DNA of 16,880 nucleotides from Draconibacterium sp. (GCA_015493625.1 WGCT01000234.1:1-16880); one strand, 5' to 3'. Positions 7,804 through 16,794 are shown, counted from the stretch's first letter. Made by a program: numbers and translations. The notes: generated by a model not told the origin, from the letters alone.

Positions 7804-9324
7804 CTAATTCAATTTATCGAACGCCCCCAAATTCAACTTGTCGAATTGGTTTAAAAACTCAATCAAAACTCCGGCAATTTTTTTCACTCCGCCCTCTTTT
7901 TCCGATTCAATATTTAAAGGAATTACCGGGTCGTGCAGCGAAAGCCGCAACAGGAACCAGCCAGCACCACTGTGCTCGTTACAGGCAACCCGAATTCCTT
8001 CGTAGTTATTTGGAACAACTGTCCAGCCTGCCCGGTTTTCGGCAAAAGTTTGTAACGCATTAATTACCGCTTCGCCATAACTTTTAAAGTCGGCTGTTTT
8101 AATTTTTATTCGCACCTCGCTGCTCTCTTTTGGTTGCGGCAAATCTTCAATAAGATTTAAAATTGTGTGATTCTCTTTTTTTAGCTGAGCCATTTTAATT
8201 ACCACTTTCGAAACGAGGTAAGCACCGTCGTCGAGAAAATAGTTCTCTTTCAATGCCGCGTGTCCCGAAGTTTCGATTGCCAACCACGAAGGCTCGCCGG
8301 TTTTGTTTAACCGAACCGACTCGTTAATTACATTTTTATAACCCCGTTTAAAACGGTGGTGTTTTCCTTTCAGTTTCTCTTCAATAAAATAGTGTAATCC
8401 GTCGGAAGTAATCGAGTCGGTAACAATTGTAGAACCGGGGTGTTCGTCGAGAATAATAGCTGCCATTAACGCAACCAAACCGTTCCGGTTTACCGGGTTC
8501 CCTTTGCTGTCGACAACGGCTGCGCGGTCAACGTCGGTGTCGAAAATAATTCCGAGGTCGGCACTGTTCTTTATTACTGCTGCTTGGATTGATTCCATTG
8601 CCGTTTTATCTTCGGGGTTTGGAATGTGGTTGGGGAAATTTCCGTCGGGTTCTAAAAATTGACTGCCGGTAATATCGGCACCCAGTTTTTCAATTACCTC
8701 GGTGGCGTAAAATCCGCCTGCTCCGTTTCCTGCATCTACCACAATTTTGAACCCTTTAAGAGGCAATTTATAATTCTCGGCATTAATTTTTTGCCTTATA
8801 TTTTCAATAAAATGGTTGGCATAAACAGCCATTAAGTCGACCGGTTCAATGGTTTGATTTAGCGTGTAGTTATTGAGGTTTATGTTTGCTGCAATCTCAA
8901 GAATAGCCGAAATGTCGGTTTTTTCGAGTCCTCCGTTTTTTGTGAAAAACTTCAACCCGTTACGGTTAAATGGCAGGTGACTGGCAGTGAGCATAATTGC
9001 CCCGTCGAAATTAAACTCGTTGTAAATGGTCGACATAAACATTGCCGGAGTCGATGCCAATCCGCAATCGTAAACTTTACTTCCAGCAGCCGAGAGACTT
9101 TCGGTAACAGCCTTTTTTAATTCGGGCCCCGACAAGCGTGAATCCATTCCAACACCAACTTTTAAAGCTGTTTTCTTTTCCTGAAACTGTTTCCCGAGCC
9201 ACAACTTAAAGGCAACCCCAATTTTTTTTACTATTTCCGAAGTAAGATTTACCTCTTCGCCTGCCACACCTTTAAGTGCCACACCCCTTATATCGGAGCC
9301 GTTTTGTAGTGCTTTAAAGTTCAT
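7804..9324 (-). CDS. Phosphomannomutase/phosphoglucomutase (alpha-D-phosphohexomutase family)
   Basis: This 506-aa cytoplasmic enzyme interconverts hexose 1- and 6-phosphates (mannose and/or glucose), supplying sugar-nucleotide synthesis for surface glycans. All four active-site elements are in place: phosphoserine loop TASHLP with Ser115, metal loop DTDVDR (residues 262-267), sugar loop ETSGH (351-355) and C-terminal phosphate loop RLSLHDP near residue 460. The metal loop has Thr and Val where many members have Gly; these are tolerated positions. ETSGH fits the PMM/PGM group better than GlmM. The C-terminus ends with a duplicated FDKLN. The gene follows the arabinose-5-phosphate isomerase gene by 45 bp and precedes the isochorismatase-like gene by 3 bp, in one operon. 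Hexose specificity cannot be read from sequence. Confidence 0.92.
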   Translation of the reverse strand: MNFKALQNGSDIRGVALKGVAGEEVNLTSEIVKKIGVAFKLWLGKQFQEKKTALKVGVGMDSRLSGPELKKAVTESLSAAGSKVYDCGLASTPAMFMSTIYNEFNFDGAIMLTASHLPFNRNGLKFFTKNGGLEKTDISAILEIAANINLNNYTLNQTIEPVDLMAVYANHFIENIRQKINAENYKLPLKGFKIVVDAGNGAGGFYATEVIEKLGADITGSQFLEPDGNFPNHIPNPEDKTAMESIQAAVIKNSADLGIIFDTDVDRAAVVDSKGNPVNRNGLVALMAAIILDEHPGSTIVTDSITSDGLHYFIEEKLKGKHHRFKRGYKNVINESVRLNKTGEPSWLAIETSGHAALKENYFLDDGAYLVSKVVIKMAQLKKENHTILNLIEDLPQPKESSEVRIKIKTADFKSYGEAVINALQTFAENRAGWTVVPNNYEGIRVACNEHSGAGWFLLRLSLHDPVIPLNIESEKEGGVKKIAGVLIEFLNQFDKLNLGAFDKLN

Positions 9325-9369
9325 AAATATTTTACTTATTATTATTGAGATTTGTTTTTTTGAGTTTTG

Positions 9370-9978
9370 CTATTTTCCCTCCGCCTGTGCTCTCGATTTG
9401 TCGCCCAGGTAACCACCGTGATGTCGTTTGGCGTACTCTTCGTTGGTAAAGCCAATTTTGTTCATCATCGAAACAACCAGCGCATCGCCAATTACAGTCA
9501 TTATTGTTGTTGAAGTTGTTGGCGACAAACCCAACGGACAAACCTCTTTTGGGTTTCCGGTAAAAAGAAAAGCATCGGCTTGTTTTGCTAAAATACCGTC
9601 GGGATTACTCGAAATAACAATTAGCGGAAGTCCGCGATGCAGGTTTTCGGCCAAATGAATTAATTCAATTATTTCGCGGGTTTTTCCCGAGTTTGAGATG
9701 ACCAATAAAACGTCGTTCTCTTGAAGCACTCCAAGGTCGCCGTGTTGCGAATCGCTGGGGTGGAGAAAAACAGCAGGCGTTCCGGTTGAGCAAAATGTGG
9801 TGGCAATGTTTAAGGCAATTTGCCCGGCTTTACCCATTCCACTGGCTACAAGTTTCCCTTTTTTTTTGTGAACCTGACGGAAAATGAGTTCTATTGCAGT
9901 AATAAAGTCGTCTTCAATAGGAATATTTTTAACGGCTTGCGCCTCTTGCTCAATCACTTTTTTTATTAAATCTTTCAT
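9370..9978 (-). CDS. Single-domain arabinose-5-phosphate isomerase (SIS domain, KdsD/KpsF-like)
   Basis: This 202-aa enzyme should convert ribulose 5-phosphate to arabinose 5-phosphate, the first step to Kdo for lipopolysaccharide. It is a bare SIS domain: SGMGKAGQIA (residues 46-55), HPSDSQHGDLG (73-83), ISNSGKTREI (94-103), KEVCPLGLSPTTSTT (144-158) and RHHGGYLGDK (185-194). Residues matching the known active site are Lys50, Glu102, Glu145 and His186. The tandem CBS domains of E. coli KdsD are absent; a single-domain enzyme of this sort is known from Bacteroides fragilis. Start at 9978 (MKDLIKK) is chosen because the longer frame up to 10035 reads through a low-complexity tandem repeat. It is first in the operon with the phosphomutase. 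A related SIS sugar isomerase role is possible but less likely. Confidence 0.9.
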   Translation of the reverse strand: MKDLIKKVIEQEAQAVKNIPIEDDFITAIELIFRQVHKKKGKLVASGMGKAGQIALNIATTFCSTGTPAVFLHPSDSQHGDLGVLQENDVLLVISNSGKTREIIELIHLAENLHRGLPLIVISSNPDGILAKQADAFLFTGNPKEVCPLGLSPTTSTTIMTVIGDALVVSMMNKIGFTNEEYAKRHHGGYLGDKSRAQAEGK

Positions 9979-9996
9979 GTGCTTTAAATTAGAAAT

Positions 9997-10045
9997 AAGA
10001 ACCAGGAACCAAGAACCAGGAACCAAGATACACAAGACAGAAGAC
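9997..10045. repeat. 14-bp tandem repeat with degenerate tail
   Basis: AAGAACCAGGAACC occurs twice back to back without a mismatch (9997-10010 and 10011-10024), followed by decayed AAGA-rich units (AAGATACACAAGACAGAAGAC, 10025-10045). Similar 'AAGAACCAAGAACC' purine-rich stretches recur between genes in many Bacteroidota genomes, as far as remembered. It falls in the leader region of the isomerase operon and creates a spurious N-terminal extension of that reading frame. Confidence 0.85.
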
Positions 10046-10117
10046 TAACATCGATTGAATCGTACTCCTGTGTGTAAAACTCCTTTCTCATATTTGTATT
10101 GTCTGTTCCTTTTGTTG

Positions 10118-10125
10118 CAAATTTA
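10118..10125 (-). promoter_or_regulatory. Possible -7 element of the isomerase-phosphomutase operon
   Basis: Read on the - strand, these bases are TAAATTTG, an exact match to the Bacteroidota -7 consensus TAnnTTTG. No matching TTG box was found at the usual distance upstream, and the implied leader of about 130 nt would include the tandem repeat, so this is a weak call. Confidence 0.3.
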
Positions 10126-10246
10126 ATTGAAAAATCGACTGTTTTTAGTAAGAGCTTTTCTTTTTCTGTTTCTAATGAATTTATTTAGCAAAATTTCACA
10201 AAAAATCGTTAAAAAAGAGACATATTAATAGGTATGTATATATAAA

Positions 10247-10261
10247 TATATTGTACTTTTA
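10247..10261 (+). promoter_or_regulatory. Possible promoter -7 region of sucCD
   Basis: TATATTG followed by TACTTTTA (10247-10261) lies 37 bp before sucC within a very AT-rich tract and approximates the TAnnTTTG consensus. No convincing -33 TTG is present, so the exact box is uncertain; it is called mainly because sucC begins a transcription unit here. Confidence 0.27.
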
Positions 10262-10298
10262 GCGCAAGTAATTTTTACATTAACATTCATAATAAGAG

Positions 10299-11432
10299 AT
10301 GAAAATTCACGAATATCAAGCCCGAGATTTATTCAGGAAGTACGGGATTCCTGTTCCGGATGGTGATGTGTACCATTCGGTTGATGAGGTTAAAAAGAGT
10401 GTGTCTGACGATGGCAAACTAAGAGTTGTAAAAGCACAAGTTCATGTTGGTGGGCGAGGTAAGGCCGGTGGTGTTAAACTGGCACACAACAAAGCCGAGG
10501 TAATTGAACATGCAGAGAGTATTCTTGGTATGGACATTAAAGGACTAACCGTTGAGAAAGTGTTGATTGCCGATGCAGTTGACATAGAAAAAGAGTTTTA
10601 TATTGGCTTTGTTAACGACCGGAATACAAAATCGGTGACGTTAATGGCAAGTGCCGAAGGTGGCGTTGAAATTGAAGAGGTGGCAAGAGTGTCTCCTGAG
10701 AAAATTATTAAAATGCCGGTTGATGCAACTCAAGGATTAATGGACTGGCAGGCTCGTAAAATTGCGTTGCAGCTTTTTAGCGACCCAAAACAGGTACGTC
10801 AGGCAGCAGCAGTTTTGGTGAAATTATATAATTTGTATCAAGATACAGATTGTTCGCTTGCTGAAATTAATCCGTTGGTTTTAACACCCGATAAGAAGGT
10901 TTTGGCCATCGACGGGAAAATGAATTTCGACGACAATGCGCTTTTCCGCCAAAAAGAGATTGTGGCAATGCGCGAAGTTACCGAAGATGAGCAAAAAGAG
11001 CTCGATGCTACAGAGAAAGGCCTTTCGTATATTAAACTCGATGGAAACATTGGTTGTATGGTAAATGGTGCCGGGTTGGCAATGGCTACCATGGATATGA
11101 TTAAATTGTATGGCGGCGACCCTGCCAACTTCCTCGATATTGGCGGTTCGTCGAACCCCGAAAAAGTAATTGAAGCAATGAATATTTTGCTTAGCGACAA
11201 AAATGTTAGCGCAGTAATGATTAATATTTTTGGTGGAATTACTCGTTGCGACGATGTGGCACGCGGACTGGTTGCAGCTCTCGATGTGATTGAAACCGAT
11301 ATTCCAATTGTTATCCGTTTGTCGGGAACAAATGCAAAAGAAGGTTTGGAAATTATTAAAGAAACAGGGTTGCCAACCGTTGAAACAATGAGTGAAGCGG
11401 CTAAAAAGGCCATAGAATTAAGTACAAAGTAG
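10299..11432 (+). CDS. sucC: Succinyl-CoA synthetase beta subunit (ADP-forming)
   Basis: With SucD this subunit interconverts succinyl-CoA, ADP and phosphate with succinate, CoA and ATP in the TCA cycle. The 377-aa chain starts with the family signature MKIHEYQARDLF, followed by the ATP-grasp domain with KAQVHVGGRGKAGGVK (residues 45-60), LAEINPLVLT and AIDGKMNFDDNAL. The C-terminal ligase-CoA domain carries GNIGCMVNGAGLAMATMD and NIFGGITRCDDVARG. The residue remembered to influence nucleotide choice (Pro20 in E. coli) is also Pro here, consistent with ATP use. The length is slightly under the E. coli protein (388). The start is fixed by the conserved N-terminus. sucD follows 20 bp later, and the pair ends at a shared hairpin terminator. 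Confidence 0.97.
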   Translation: MKIHEYQARDLFRKYGIPVPDGDVYHSVDEVKKSVSDDGKLRVVKAQVHVGGRGKAGGVKLAHNKAEVIEHAESILGMDIKGLTVEKVLIADAVDIEKEFYIGFVNDRNTKSVTLMASAEGGVEIEEVARVSPEKIIKMPVDATQGLMDWQARKIALQLFSDPKQVRQAAAVLVKLYNLYQDTDCSLAEINPLVLTPDKKVLAIDGKMNFDDNALFRQKEIVAMREVTEDEQKELDATEKGLSYIKLDGNIGCMVNGAGLAMATMDMIKLYGGDPANFLDIGGSSNPEKVIEAMNILLSDKNVSAVMINIFGGITRCDDVARGLVAALDVIETDIPIVIRLSGTNAKEGLEIIKETGLPTVETMSEAAKKAIELSTK

Positions 11433-11452
11433 TAAGTTTAAAGTAGAAAGAA

Positions 11453-12325
11453 ATGAGCATTTTAATAAATAAAGATACCAAAGTAATTGTACAGGGAATT
11501 ACAGGTAGAGACGGCGGATTTCATGCCAGTAAAATGAAAGCTTACGGAACAAACGTTGTTGGTGGAATTTCTCCGGGAAAAGGAGGCACTGAGGTAGATG
11601 GTGTTCCGGTATTTAATACTGTTGAAGATGCAGTAAAAGCAACAGGAGCCAACGCATCGGTAATTTTTGTTCCGGCAGCATTTGCCGGCGATGCAATTTT
11701 AGAAGCAAGTTATGCAGGAGTCGATTTGGTAATTTGCATTACCGAAGGTGTTCCGGTAAAAGATATGATTCGGGTAACTCCAGTTTTAAAGCAAAACGGA
11801 ACAAAAATGATTGGTGCCAACTGCCCCGGTTTAATTACCGTTGAAGAGTGTTTAATTGGAATTCTTCCGGGAAACATCTTCAAAAAAGGAAACATTGGCC
11901 TGATTTCGCGCTCGGGAACATTAACCTACGAAGTGGTTGATATGCTAACACGTGCCGGACTGGGACAAACAACCTGCGTTGGAATTGGTGGCGATTCGGT
12001 TTCGGGATTGTACTTTAAAGATTTACTTGAAATGTACGAAAACGACCCGGCTACCGAAGGAGTGGTTTTAATTGGCGAAATTGGTGGCGATGCCGAAGAG
12101 CAGGCTGCACAATTTATTAAAGACAAAATGACCAAACCCGTTGTTGCATTTATTGCAGGTCAGTCGGCACCTCCCGGGAAACGCATGGGGCACGCAGGTG
12201 CAATTATTTCGAGTGGCTCGGGAACAGCAGCCGAAAAAATTAAAGCTTTTGCCGCTGCCGGTGTACCGGTGGCAAAAGAACCGGGAGAAATTCCTGGATT
12301 AATGAAAGAGAAACTGGGATTATAA
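11453..12325 (+). CDS. sucD: Succinyl-CoA synthetase alpha subunit
   Basis: This 290-aa subunit binds CoA and carries the phosphohistidine intermediate of succinyl-CoA synthetase. The N-terminal CoA-binding Rossmann domain shows [16 protein letters not shown] (residues 13-28) and GISPGKGG (38-45). ITEGVP (96-101), GANCPGLI (121-128) and SRSGTLTYE (152-160) follow. The catalytic histidine is His247 in [10 protein letters not shown], matching His246 in E. coli. The length equals the family norm (about 290). Coding is on the same strand as sucC with a 20-bp gap, so translation and stoichiometry are likely coordinated. Nothing unusual was seen. Confidence 0.97.
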   Translation: MSILINKDTKVIVQGITGRDGGFHASKMKAYGTNVVGGISPGKGGTEVDGVPVFNTVEDAVKATGANASVIFVPAAFAGDAILEASYAGVDLVICITEGVPVKDMIRVTPVLKQNGTKMIGANCPGLITVEECLIGILPGNIFKKGNIGLISRSGTLTYEVVDMLTRAGLGQTTCVGIGGDSVSGLYFKDLLEMYENDPATEGVVLIGEIGGDAEEQAAQFIKDKMTKPVVAFIAGQSAPPGKRMGHAGAIISSGSGTAAEKIKAFAAAGVPVAKEPGEIPGLMKEKLGL

Positions 12326-12352
12326 ATTCCATCTATTCTCGTAAACAATATT

Positions 12353-12388
12353 AAAAAAGCCGGTTGCAATTTTGTAACCGGCTTTTTT
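12353..12388. terminator. Bidirectional intrinsic terminator between sucD and nagB
   Basis: AAAAAAGCCGGTT (12353-12365) pairs perfectly with AACCGGCTTTTTT (12376-12388) around a 10-nt loop. The stem is followed by a T run on either strand. It lies 27 bp past the sucD stop and 27 bp past the nagB stop of the opposing unit, so it can end both convergent transcripts. Confidence 0.92.
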
Positions 12389-12415
12389 AGCTGAATTCAA
12401 TGAATTGAGTATCGT

Positions 12416-13207
12416 TTATAGTTGGTCTTTTTCAATATCTTTAAAATATTTAGCCGTACCTACTTTTAGTTCGTAGGTTGCAGCTTCGTCGCAAACAATA
12501 ATTCCTTTTGGGTGAAGTTGTAAAACCGAAACGGTCCACATATGATTAACACCCTCTTCAACAACTTTTTGCATTGCCCGCGCTTTGTTATATCCATTAA
12601 TAATAATAATAACTTCTTCCGATTGCATAACCGTATCGACACCAACCGTTAACGCCGTTTTTGGAACTTTATTTACGTCGTTATCGAAAAAACGCGAGTT
12701 GGCAACAATTGTATCGTAAGTTAATGTTTTAACTCTTGTTTTCGATTTTAACGACGAACCGGGTTCGTTAAAAGCAATGTGCCCGTCGGGGCCAATTCCG
12801 CCGAGGAAAAGATTGATGCCGCCATAACTTGCAATTTTTGCCTCGTAATCGGCACACTCTTTTTCGAGGTCGGCAGCATTTCCATTCAGCACGTTAATAT
12901 TCTCGCGAGGAATATCGATATGGTTAAAAAGATTCGAATCCATAAAATAGTGGTAACTCTGAGGATGGTCTTCCGGAATATTTACATATTCGTCCATATT
13001 AAATGTTACTACATTTTTAAACGACATTTTTCCCTCTTTTACCAACTTAATAAACTCGGTATAAACACCAATTGGCGACGACCCGGTTGGCAGTCCGAGA
13101 ACAAAAGGTTTCTCGGGTGTTGGTTGAAATGCCTCTATCTTTTTTGCAATGTAGTTGGCTGTCCATTTACTTAATTGCTGATAATTGTTGTGTATTAAAA
13201 CTCTCAT
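12416..13207 (-). CDS. nagB: Glucosamine-6-phosphate deaminase
   Basis: This 263-aa cytoplasmic enzyme converts glucosamine 6-phosphate to fructose 6-phosphate and ammonia. Key residues match E. coli numbering exactly: GLPTGSSP (38-45), Asp72 in NMDEY, Asp141 and His143 in [15 protein letters not shown], and Glu148. The allosteric GlcNAc-6-phosphate site residues recalled from E. coli (Ser151, Arg158, Lys160) are also present, so allosteric activation is plausible. The length is close to the 266 aa of E. coli NagB. It is last in the - strand group and starts 23 bp after the NagB/PIG-L fusion gene. No nagA is visible in the window. It ends facing sucD across a shared terminator. Confidence 0.96.
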   Translation of the reverse strand: MRVLIHNNYQQLSKWTANYIAKKIEAFQPTPEKPFVLGLPTGSSPIGVYTEFIKLVKEGKMSFKNVVTFNMDEYVNIPEDHPQSYHYFMDSNLFNHIDIPRENINVLNGNAADLEKECADYEAKIASYGGINLFLGGIGPDGHIAFNEPGSSLKSKTRVKTLTYDTIVANSRFFDNDVNKVPKTALTVGVDTVMQSEEVIIIINGYNKARAMQKVVEEGVNHMWTVSVLQLHPKGIIVCDEAATYELKVGTAKYFKDIEKDQL

Positions 13208-13230
13208 AATTCTATATTTTAGTATTTGTA

Positions 13231-15549
13231 TTAAAAAATTCCTTCCATCGATTTTTCCATTTTAAATGCTTCTTTTAAAAACTCATCGACATTTAAATCG
13301 CGGTGGAAAATCATACCGTGAGTTGCACGTAAAAGTGGCGATTCGTTTTCGTAGAAATAGTTCTTACCCAGCAAAAACTGAATTTGTTTGTGTTGCTCGA
13401 ACCAGATTAGCTGTGTTAAATCGCTGAATTTACCGTCGAGCTGATAACTTGGGAACGAAGCATTTACTTGTGTTACATAGCAGTCGGAGAACGACTTATC
13501 GAGTGTTGCGAGCGCATTCAGCGAAACCGGAACAATCACTTCGGCATCCCACGGATTATATTTAAACCACACATTGCGGTAGCCTACAATTCGCAGTTTA
13601 CTTAAATCTTCCTCTTTATTCCACGCTTCAACGGCTTTTGCAACGGCTTGCAAAACTTTGTAGTGCGTATCGGGGCCGCTACCCTGCGGATCCATTGCTA
13701 AACTAATTACCGTGGGTTTATATTTCCTGAAATCTTCGAGAATGGGTAAAACGTCGCGATTAAAATCGGGTTGCGTAGCAAATGGGTCGCCCGAGTAAAA
13801 TCCTAACCGTTTATGGTGAACATTTTTCACCATAACTCCGTAATGCGCCCAAACAAGCTCCTCTTCAAATTCGCGAATCATTCCTTTTATTTTCTGAATC
13901 TTAGGTGGATTCTTCCCTCCATCGTAGCTGTCTTTCAGAATTTTTAGAATTTCATCAATAGTATAAGAAAGTTCCTTTTTGGTGTCGATGTTCCAAACCA
14001 AAACGATTGCCCGAATTAAACGGTGACAAACGCCACGACGTTTCTCTTCGTTGTCCATTGCGGCAACACTGTCAAGGTAGTGATAGATGTCTTTATCCCA
14101 TTTAAATTTGTATCCGGTTTTAAAGAAATCGGGATAATTTATCATCTCTATTTTTCCTTCGTCAATTAAATTTTTGGTGTCGGTTAATAAGTCGCCAAGG
14201 AAATGATTGGTTACTGCTGTAAAGCCCGATGTCATTACCGCAAAGTGCAGCTCGTTGCTTGCACTGCGCGACTGGCGATTTGTAATGGGCATAATTCCAA
14301 GCATAATATCATCGTGGTGTGGCCCTGTGTGGTAATACACCTGATTGTTTTGGGCTGCCAATCCACGCTCCATTTTAGCAAGAATAGAATCGATAACCGA
14401 TTGAACTGTGTTTTCGTTTAAGTTGGGAATTAGCTTGCAATACTTATCTGATTTTAAATCGTCGAGGGTTAATTTTGGTCCAAATTTATTGATCTTTTTG
14501 CAAAGCTCCATAACCGCACGTTCTGTTTTTTTGTGCGACCACTTTCCTGCTGTAAAAAAATAATCGGTACTGTCTTCGAGGCTGACGGTTGCTCCTTCGG
14601 TTAAATAAAAGCGTGCATTTTTTAATTTCTGAAGCGAAGTAGCCGGTGCAGTAACGGTTGGTTCCATTTCCAAAGCGTCTTTTATTGTGTCGGCAATTGC
14701 TTCTCCGGCGGCATAAACAATGGCTTTATTTTTTTTGTTATAACCTATTGTTCCAAGACCTATTGTAATAACCAAACGGTTTTTCGAAACTTCAATACCC
14801 CCTAAATCGGCAGCAGTAACGGCTTGTGTTTCAAAGTTTGTCTTTGTCAGTCGGGTAGTCGAAAAATGGTCGGTGCCGTTAACGTTAAAAGCAATGTGCC
14901 CGTCGGGGCCAATTCCTCCTAAAAAGAATCCGATGCCACCTTTTTCTCTAATTTTATTTTCGTAGGCGGTGCACCAGTTATCGATTTTAAAAATCGACCT
15001 TTTTTGTAGGCGTTCGGCGCAAGTTTTTGCTTCTCGATAGCGGAGTGTTAAATCAATTTTAAAATCGGGGAAAACTTCCGAGAAGGGTTTCCCGTCGGCA
15101 AGTTCTATTTTATTCGAGTCGATAAGAAGTGCTTTCTTTTTGTCGAGTCCAAATCCTTCAATATAATACTTTTGGGCATAGTTACACAAACTGTTGTGTT
15201 GCTCGGTGTTAATGGGGTAAAACTCGCCCATTTGAACAAAATGCAGCCCCGATAAATCTGGCTTTTTAAGGTCAAGGTTGTATCGTTTCAGAATGTCTTT
15301 CCCTTTTTTATTCTCCCAGTTATCGAGTAATAAATGGGTAAACTGAAGAAAATACTGTGCTGTTTTTCCGGTAGGTAAACTAATTACTCCGTTTGGGTTT
15401 TCGCTCACCCATTCAAGAAAACTTAATGCCGACAGCAATCCTAATTTTGGGAAACTATCAACTCTTACATAAGGGATTTTTGTTGAAACATTTTTGTTGT
15501 TTGCTTCTTCGAAAAAGGCCTTTTCTACTTTTGTGAAATTTAACTTCAT
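13231..15549 (-). CDS. NagB-like domain fused to PIG-L (LmbE-like) deacetylase domain
   Basis: This 772-aa protein has two parts. Residues about 25-345 resemble glucosamine-6-phosphate deaminase: SLPTGKTAQ (57-65) and [18 protein letters not shown] (209-226). Residues about 400-770 form a PIG-L/LmbE zinc de-N-acetylase, with [11 protein letters not shown] (408-418, expected ligands His411 and Asp414, base Asp413) and [10 protein letters not shown] (625-634, expected ligand His629). In the NagB half, the NMDEY motif is VQMGEFY (105-111), so catalytic Asp72 is Gly108, and Glu148 is Val223; Asp216 and His218 remain. About 39 extra residues lie between these motifs compared with NagB. Bacteroidota commonly have a NagB/PIG-L fusion annotated as glucosamine-6-phosphate deaminase-like, but usually shorter. 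The gene is between ROK and nagB, with gaps of 4 and 23 bp. The deacetylase half is probably active; the NagB half may bind sugar phosphate without deaminating it. The true substrate is unknown. Confidence 0.85.
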   Translation of the reverse strand: MKLNFTKVEKAFFEEANNKNVSTKIPYVRVDSFPKLGLLSALSFLEWVSENPNGVISLPTGKTAQYFLQFTHLLLDNWENKKGKDILKRYNLDLKKPDLSGLHFVQMGEFYPINTEQHNSLCNYAQKYYIEGFGLDKKKALLIDSNKIELADGKPFSEVFPDFKIDLTLRYREAKTCAERLQKRSIFKIDNWCTAYENKIREKGGIGFFLGGIGPDGHIAFNVNGTDHFSTTRLTKTNFETQAVTAADLGGIEVSKNRLVITIGLGTIGYNKKNKAIVYAAGEAIADTIKDALEMEPTVTAPATSLQKLKNARFYLTEGATVSLEDSTDYFFTAGKWSHKKTERAVMELCKKINKFGPKLTLDDLKSDKYCKLIPNLNENTVQSVIDSILAKMERGLAAQNNQVYYHTGPHHDDIMLGIMPITNRQSRSASNELHFAVMTSGFTAVTNHFLGDLLTDTKNLIDEGKIEMINYPDFFKTGYKFKWDKDIYHYLDSVAAMDNEEKRRGVCHRLIRAIVLVWNIDTKKELSYTIDEILKILKDSYDGGKNPPKIQKIKGMIREFEEELVWAHYGVMVKNVHHKRLGFYSGDPFATQPDFNRDVLPILEDFRKYKPTVISLAMDPQGSGPDTHYKVLQAVAKAVEAWNKEEDLSKLRIVGYRNVWFKYNPWDAEVIVPVSLNALATLDKSFSDCYVTQVNASFPSYQLDGKFSDLTQLIWFEQHKQIQFLLGKNYFYENESPLLRATHGMIFHRDLNVDEFLKEAFKMEKSMEGIF

Positions 15550-15553
15550 TTTT

Positions 15554-16774
15554 CTATTTTGCTAATAATAATTTTTCAAGAGCGTAAGCTGCAATCCCAA
15601 TGGGACCCGCTTTTAATCCCAACTCCGAAATTTTTATTTCTGTGTTATTACTAATATCGCGGTTACTGTATGTTTGAATGGCTTGTTGAATTGGCGTTAA
15701 AATAAACGGGTTTGCATCGGCAACCCGCCCGCCAATAATAATTAGTTCGGGATTGAATATTTGTAGTAAATAAGCAATTCCTCGCCCCAGCCAGTGCCCC
15801 ACATCGTTGAAAATGGAAATGGCAAACTGGTCGCCCGAATTGGCTGCCTGAATAACAACTGAAATATCAATTTTACTAAGGTCGTTGTTTACAAGGCTTT
15901 TAATTAACGACGAGTTCCCGTCCTCAATACCCTCACGCGCCATTCGTGCAATGGCATTTGCCGATACAATTGTTTCTAAACAGCCCTGTTTTCCACACGA
16001 ACAGAGCACTCCGTTGTCGACAATTGGTAAATGTCCGAATTCGCCCGAATAACCCGATTCTCCCATGTAAAGTTTTTTGTCGATTACAATTCCAAGTCCG
16101 AGCCCCCAGTCGGCCTGAAGCATAAGAACATTGTTTTTCTCTTTAGCCAGCCCGAAATGTTGTTCGGCAAAGGTTCTGATTTTTGTGTCGTGTTCGAAAA
16201 AAACCGGAATGCCAAAAATTGTTCGGAGCTTTTCCGATAAATTGAAAACATCGGGGAAATAGGTTTTGCTGATACCCTCTTTCTGATTTATTAATCCGGG
16301 AATTTCAATGCCAATTACTAAAACTTTTTGGTGCGGAATTTTGAATTTTATTAGCACCTCTTTCATCTTTTCATTTACCCGATTAAAAATATTCAGGTCG
16401 GATTGCATTTTTATTGGAAAATATTGCGGGCCGCTAATATCGATATTGCTGCTGTTAAAAACAGAAATAATGGTCCGGTGAATATTTATAGTAATTCCTA
16501 CAACGTAAAAACTGTTTTCAACAATTCCATAAATATTTGGTCGCCTGCCACCGCTTGAATTTCCCCGGCCTAAATCTTCAATCAGACCGTTTTCAATTAA
16601 TTCAAGCAAAAGACTGTTAATTTTTGGAGTGCTGAGTTTAAGCTGTTTCGATAGTTTGGAGTTCGATAGCGGACCATTAAAATAGATGGCACGTAAAATA
16701 CGTTTCTGATGCCCTCGCTTTTTTAACTCAACTGCCTCGCTTTGAAGCTCGCTATTTTTAAATAGATTTTCCAT
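15554..16774 (-). CDS. ROK-family transcriptional regulator (NagC-like)
   Basis: This 406-aa protein combines an N-terminal winged helix-turn-helix (GPLSNSKLSKQLKLSTPKIN, 34-53, with wing residues to about 79) with a ROK sugar-binding domain. The ROK part shows EHDTKI (194-199, kinase-type Asp196), GESGYSGEFGHLP (238-250) and the zinc motif CSCGKQGCLE with His248, Cys258, Cys260 and Cys265. The DNA-binding domain marks it as a repressor like NagC or Mlc rather than a sugar kinase. Its gene leads the amino-sugar group, so the likely inducer is GlcN-6-phosphate or GlcNAc-6-phosphate (inference). Start at 16774 (MENLFKN) is chosen over an upstream ATG at 16816 because the extra 14 residues are unlike the family and would cover the predicted promoter and palindrome. 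The fusion gene starts 4 bp after its stop. Confidence 0.92.
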   Translation of the reverse strand: MENLFKNSELQSEAVELKKRGHQKRILRAIYFNGPLSNSKLSKQLKLSTPKINSLLLELIENGLIEDLGRGNSSGGRRPNIYGIVENSFYVVGITINIHRTIISVFNSSNIDISGPQYFPIKMQSDLNIFNRVNEKMKEVLIKFKIPHQKVLVIGIEIPGLINQKEGISKTYFPDVFNLSEKLRTIFGIPVFFEHDTKIRTFAEQHFGLAKEKNNVLMLQADWGLGLGIVIDKKLYMGESGYSGEFGHLPIVDNGVLCSCGKQGCLETIVSANAIARMAREGIEDGNSSLIKSLVNNDLSKIDISVVIQAANSGDQFAISIFNDVGHWLGRGIAYLLQIFNPELIIIGGRVADANPFILTPIQQAIQTYSNRDISNNTEIKISELGLKAGPIGIAAYALEKLLLAK

Positions 16775-16775
16775 A

Positions 16776-16794
16776 TAATCTTTAACAAAGATTA
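16776..16794. promoter_or_regulatory. Palindromic candidate operator at the ROK promoter
   Basis: TAATCTTT-AAC-AAAGATTA is a perfect inverted repeat with 8-bp arms and a 3-bp spacer, ending 1 bp before the chosen ROK start codon (16774). It overlaps the predicted -7 element, a position where a bound repressor would block transcription. Autoregulation by the ROK protein is the natural reading but is inferred. Confidence 0.55.

Larger units (their letters stand above)
9979..10298. other. Divergent intergenic region between the arabinose-5-phosphate isomerase gene and sucC
   Basis: These 320 bp carry no gene. They contain a 14-bp tandem repeat beside the isomerase gene, an AT-rich centre, and possible promoter elements facing each way: TAAATTTG read on the - strand at 10125-10118, and AT-rich TATATTG/TACTTTTA on the + strand at 10247-10261. 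No riboswitch or RNA gene was recognised. Confidence 0.7.

Noticed and set aside
9979..10035. N-terminal extension of the arabinose-5-phosphate isomerase to an upstream ATG
   Set aside because: The added 19 residues are encoded partly by the tandem repeat and are unlike the family N-terminus.
9997..10045. Possible CRISPR-like array
   Set aside because: The units are directly adjacent without spacers, only two are exact, and no cas gene is present.
10838..11413. 191-codon open frame on the - strand inside sucC
   Set aside because: It is antisense to highly conserved sucC sequence, with Ser/Ile-rich nonsense composition.
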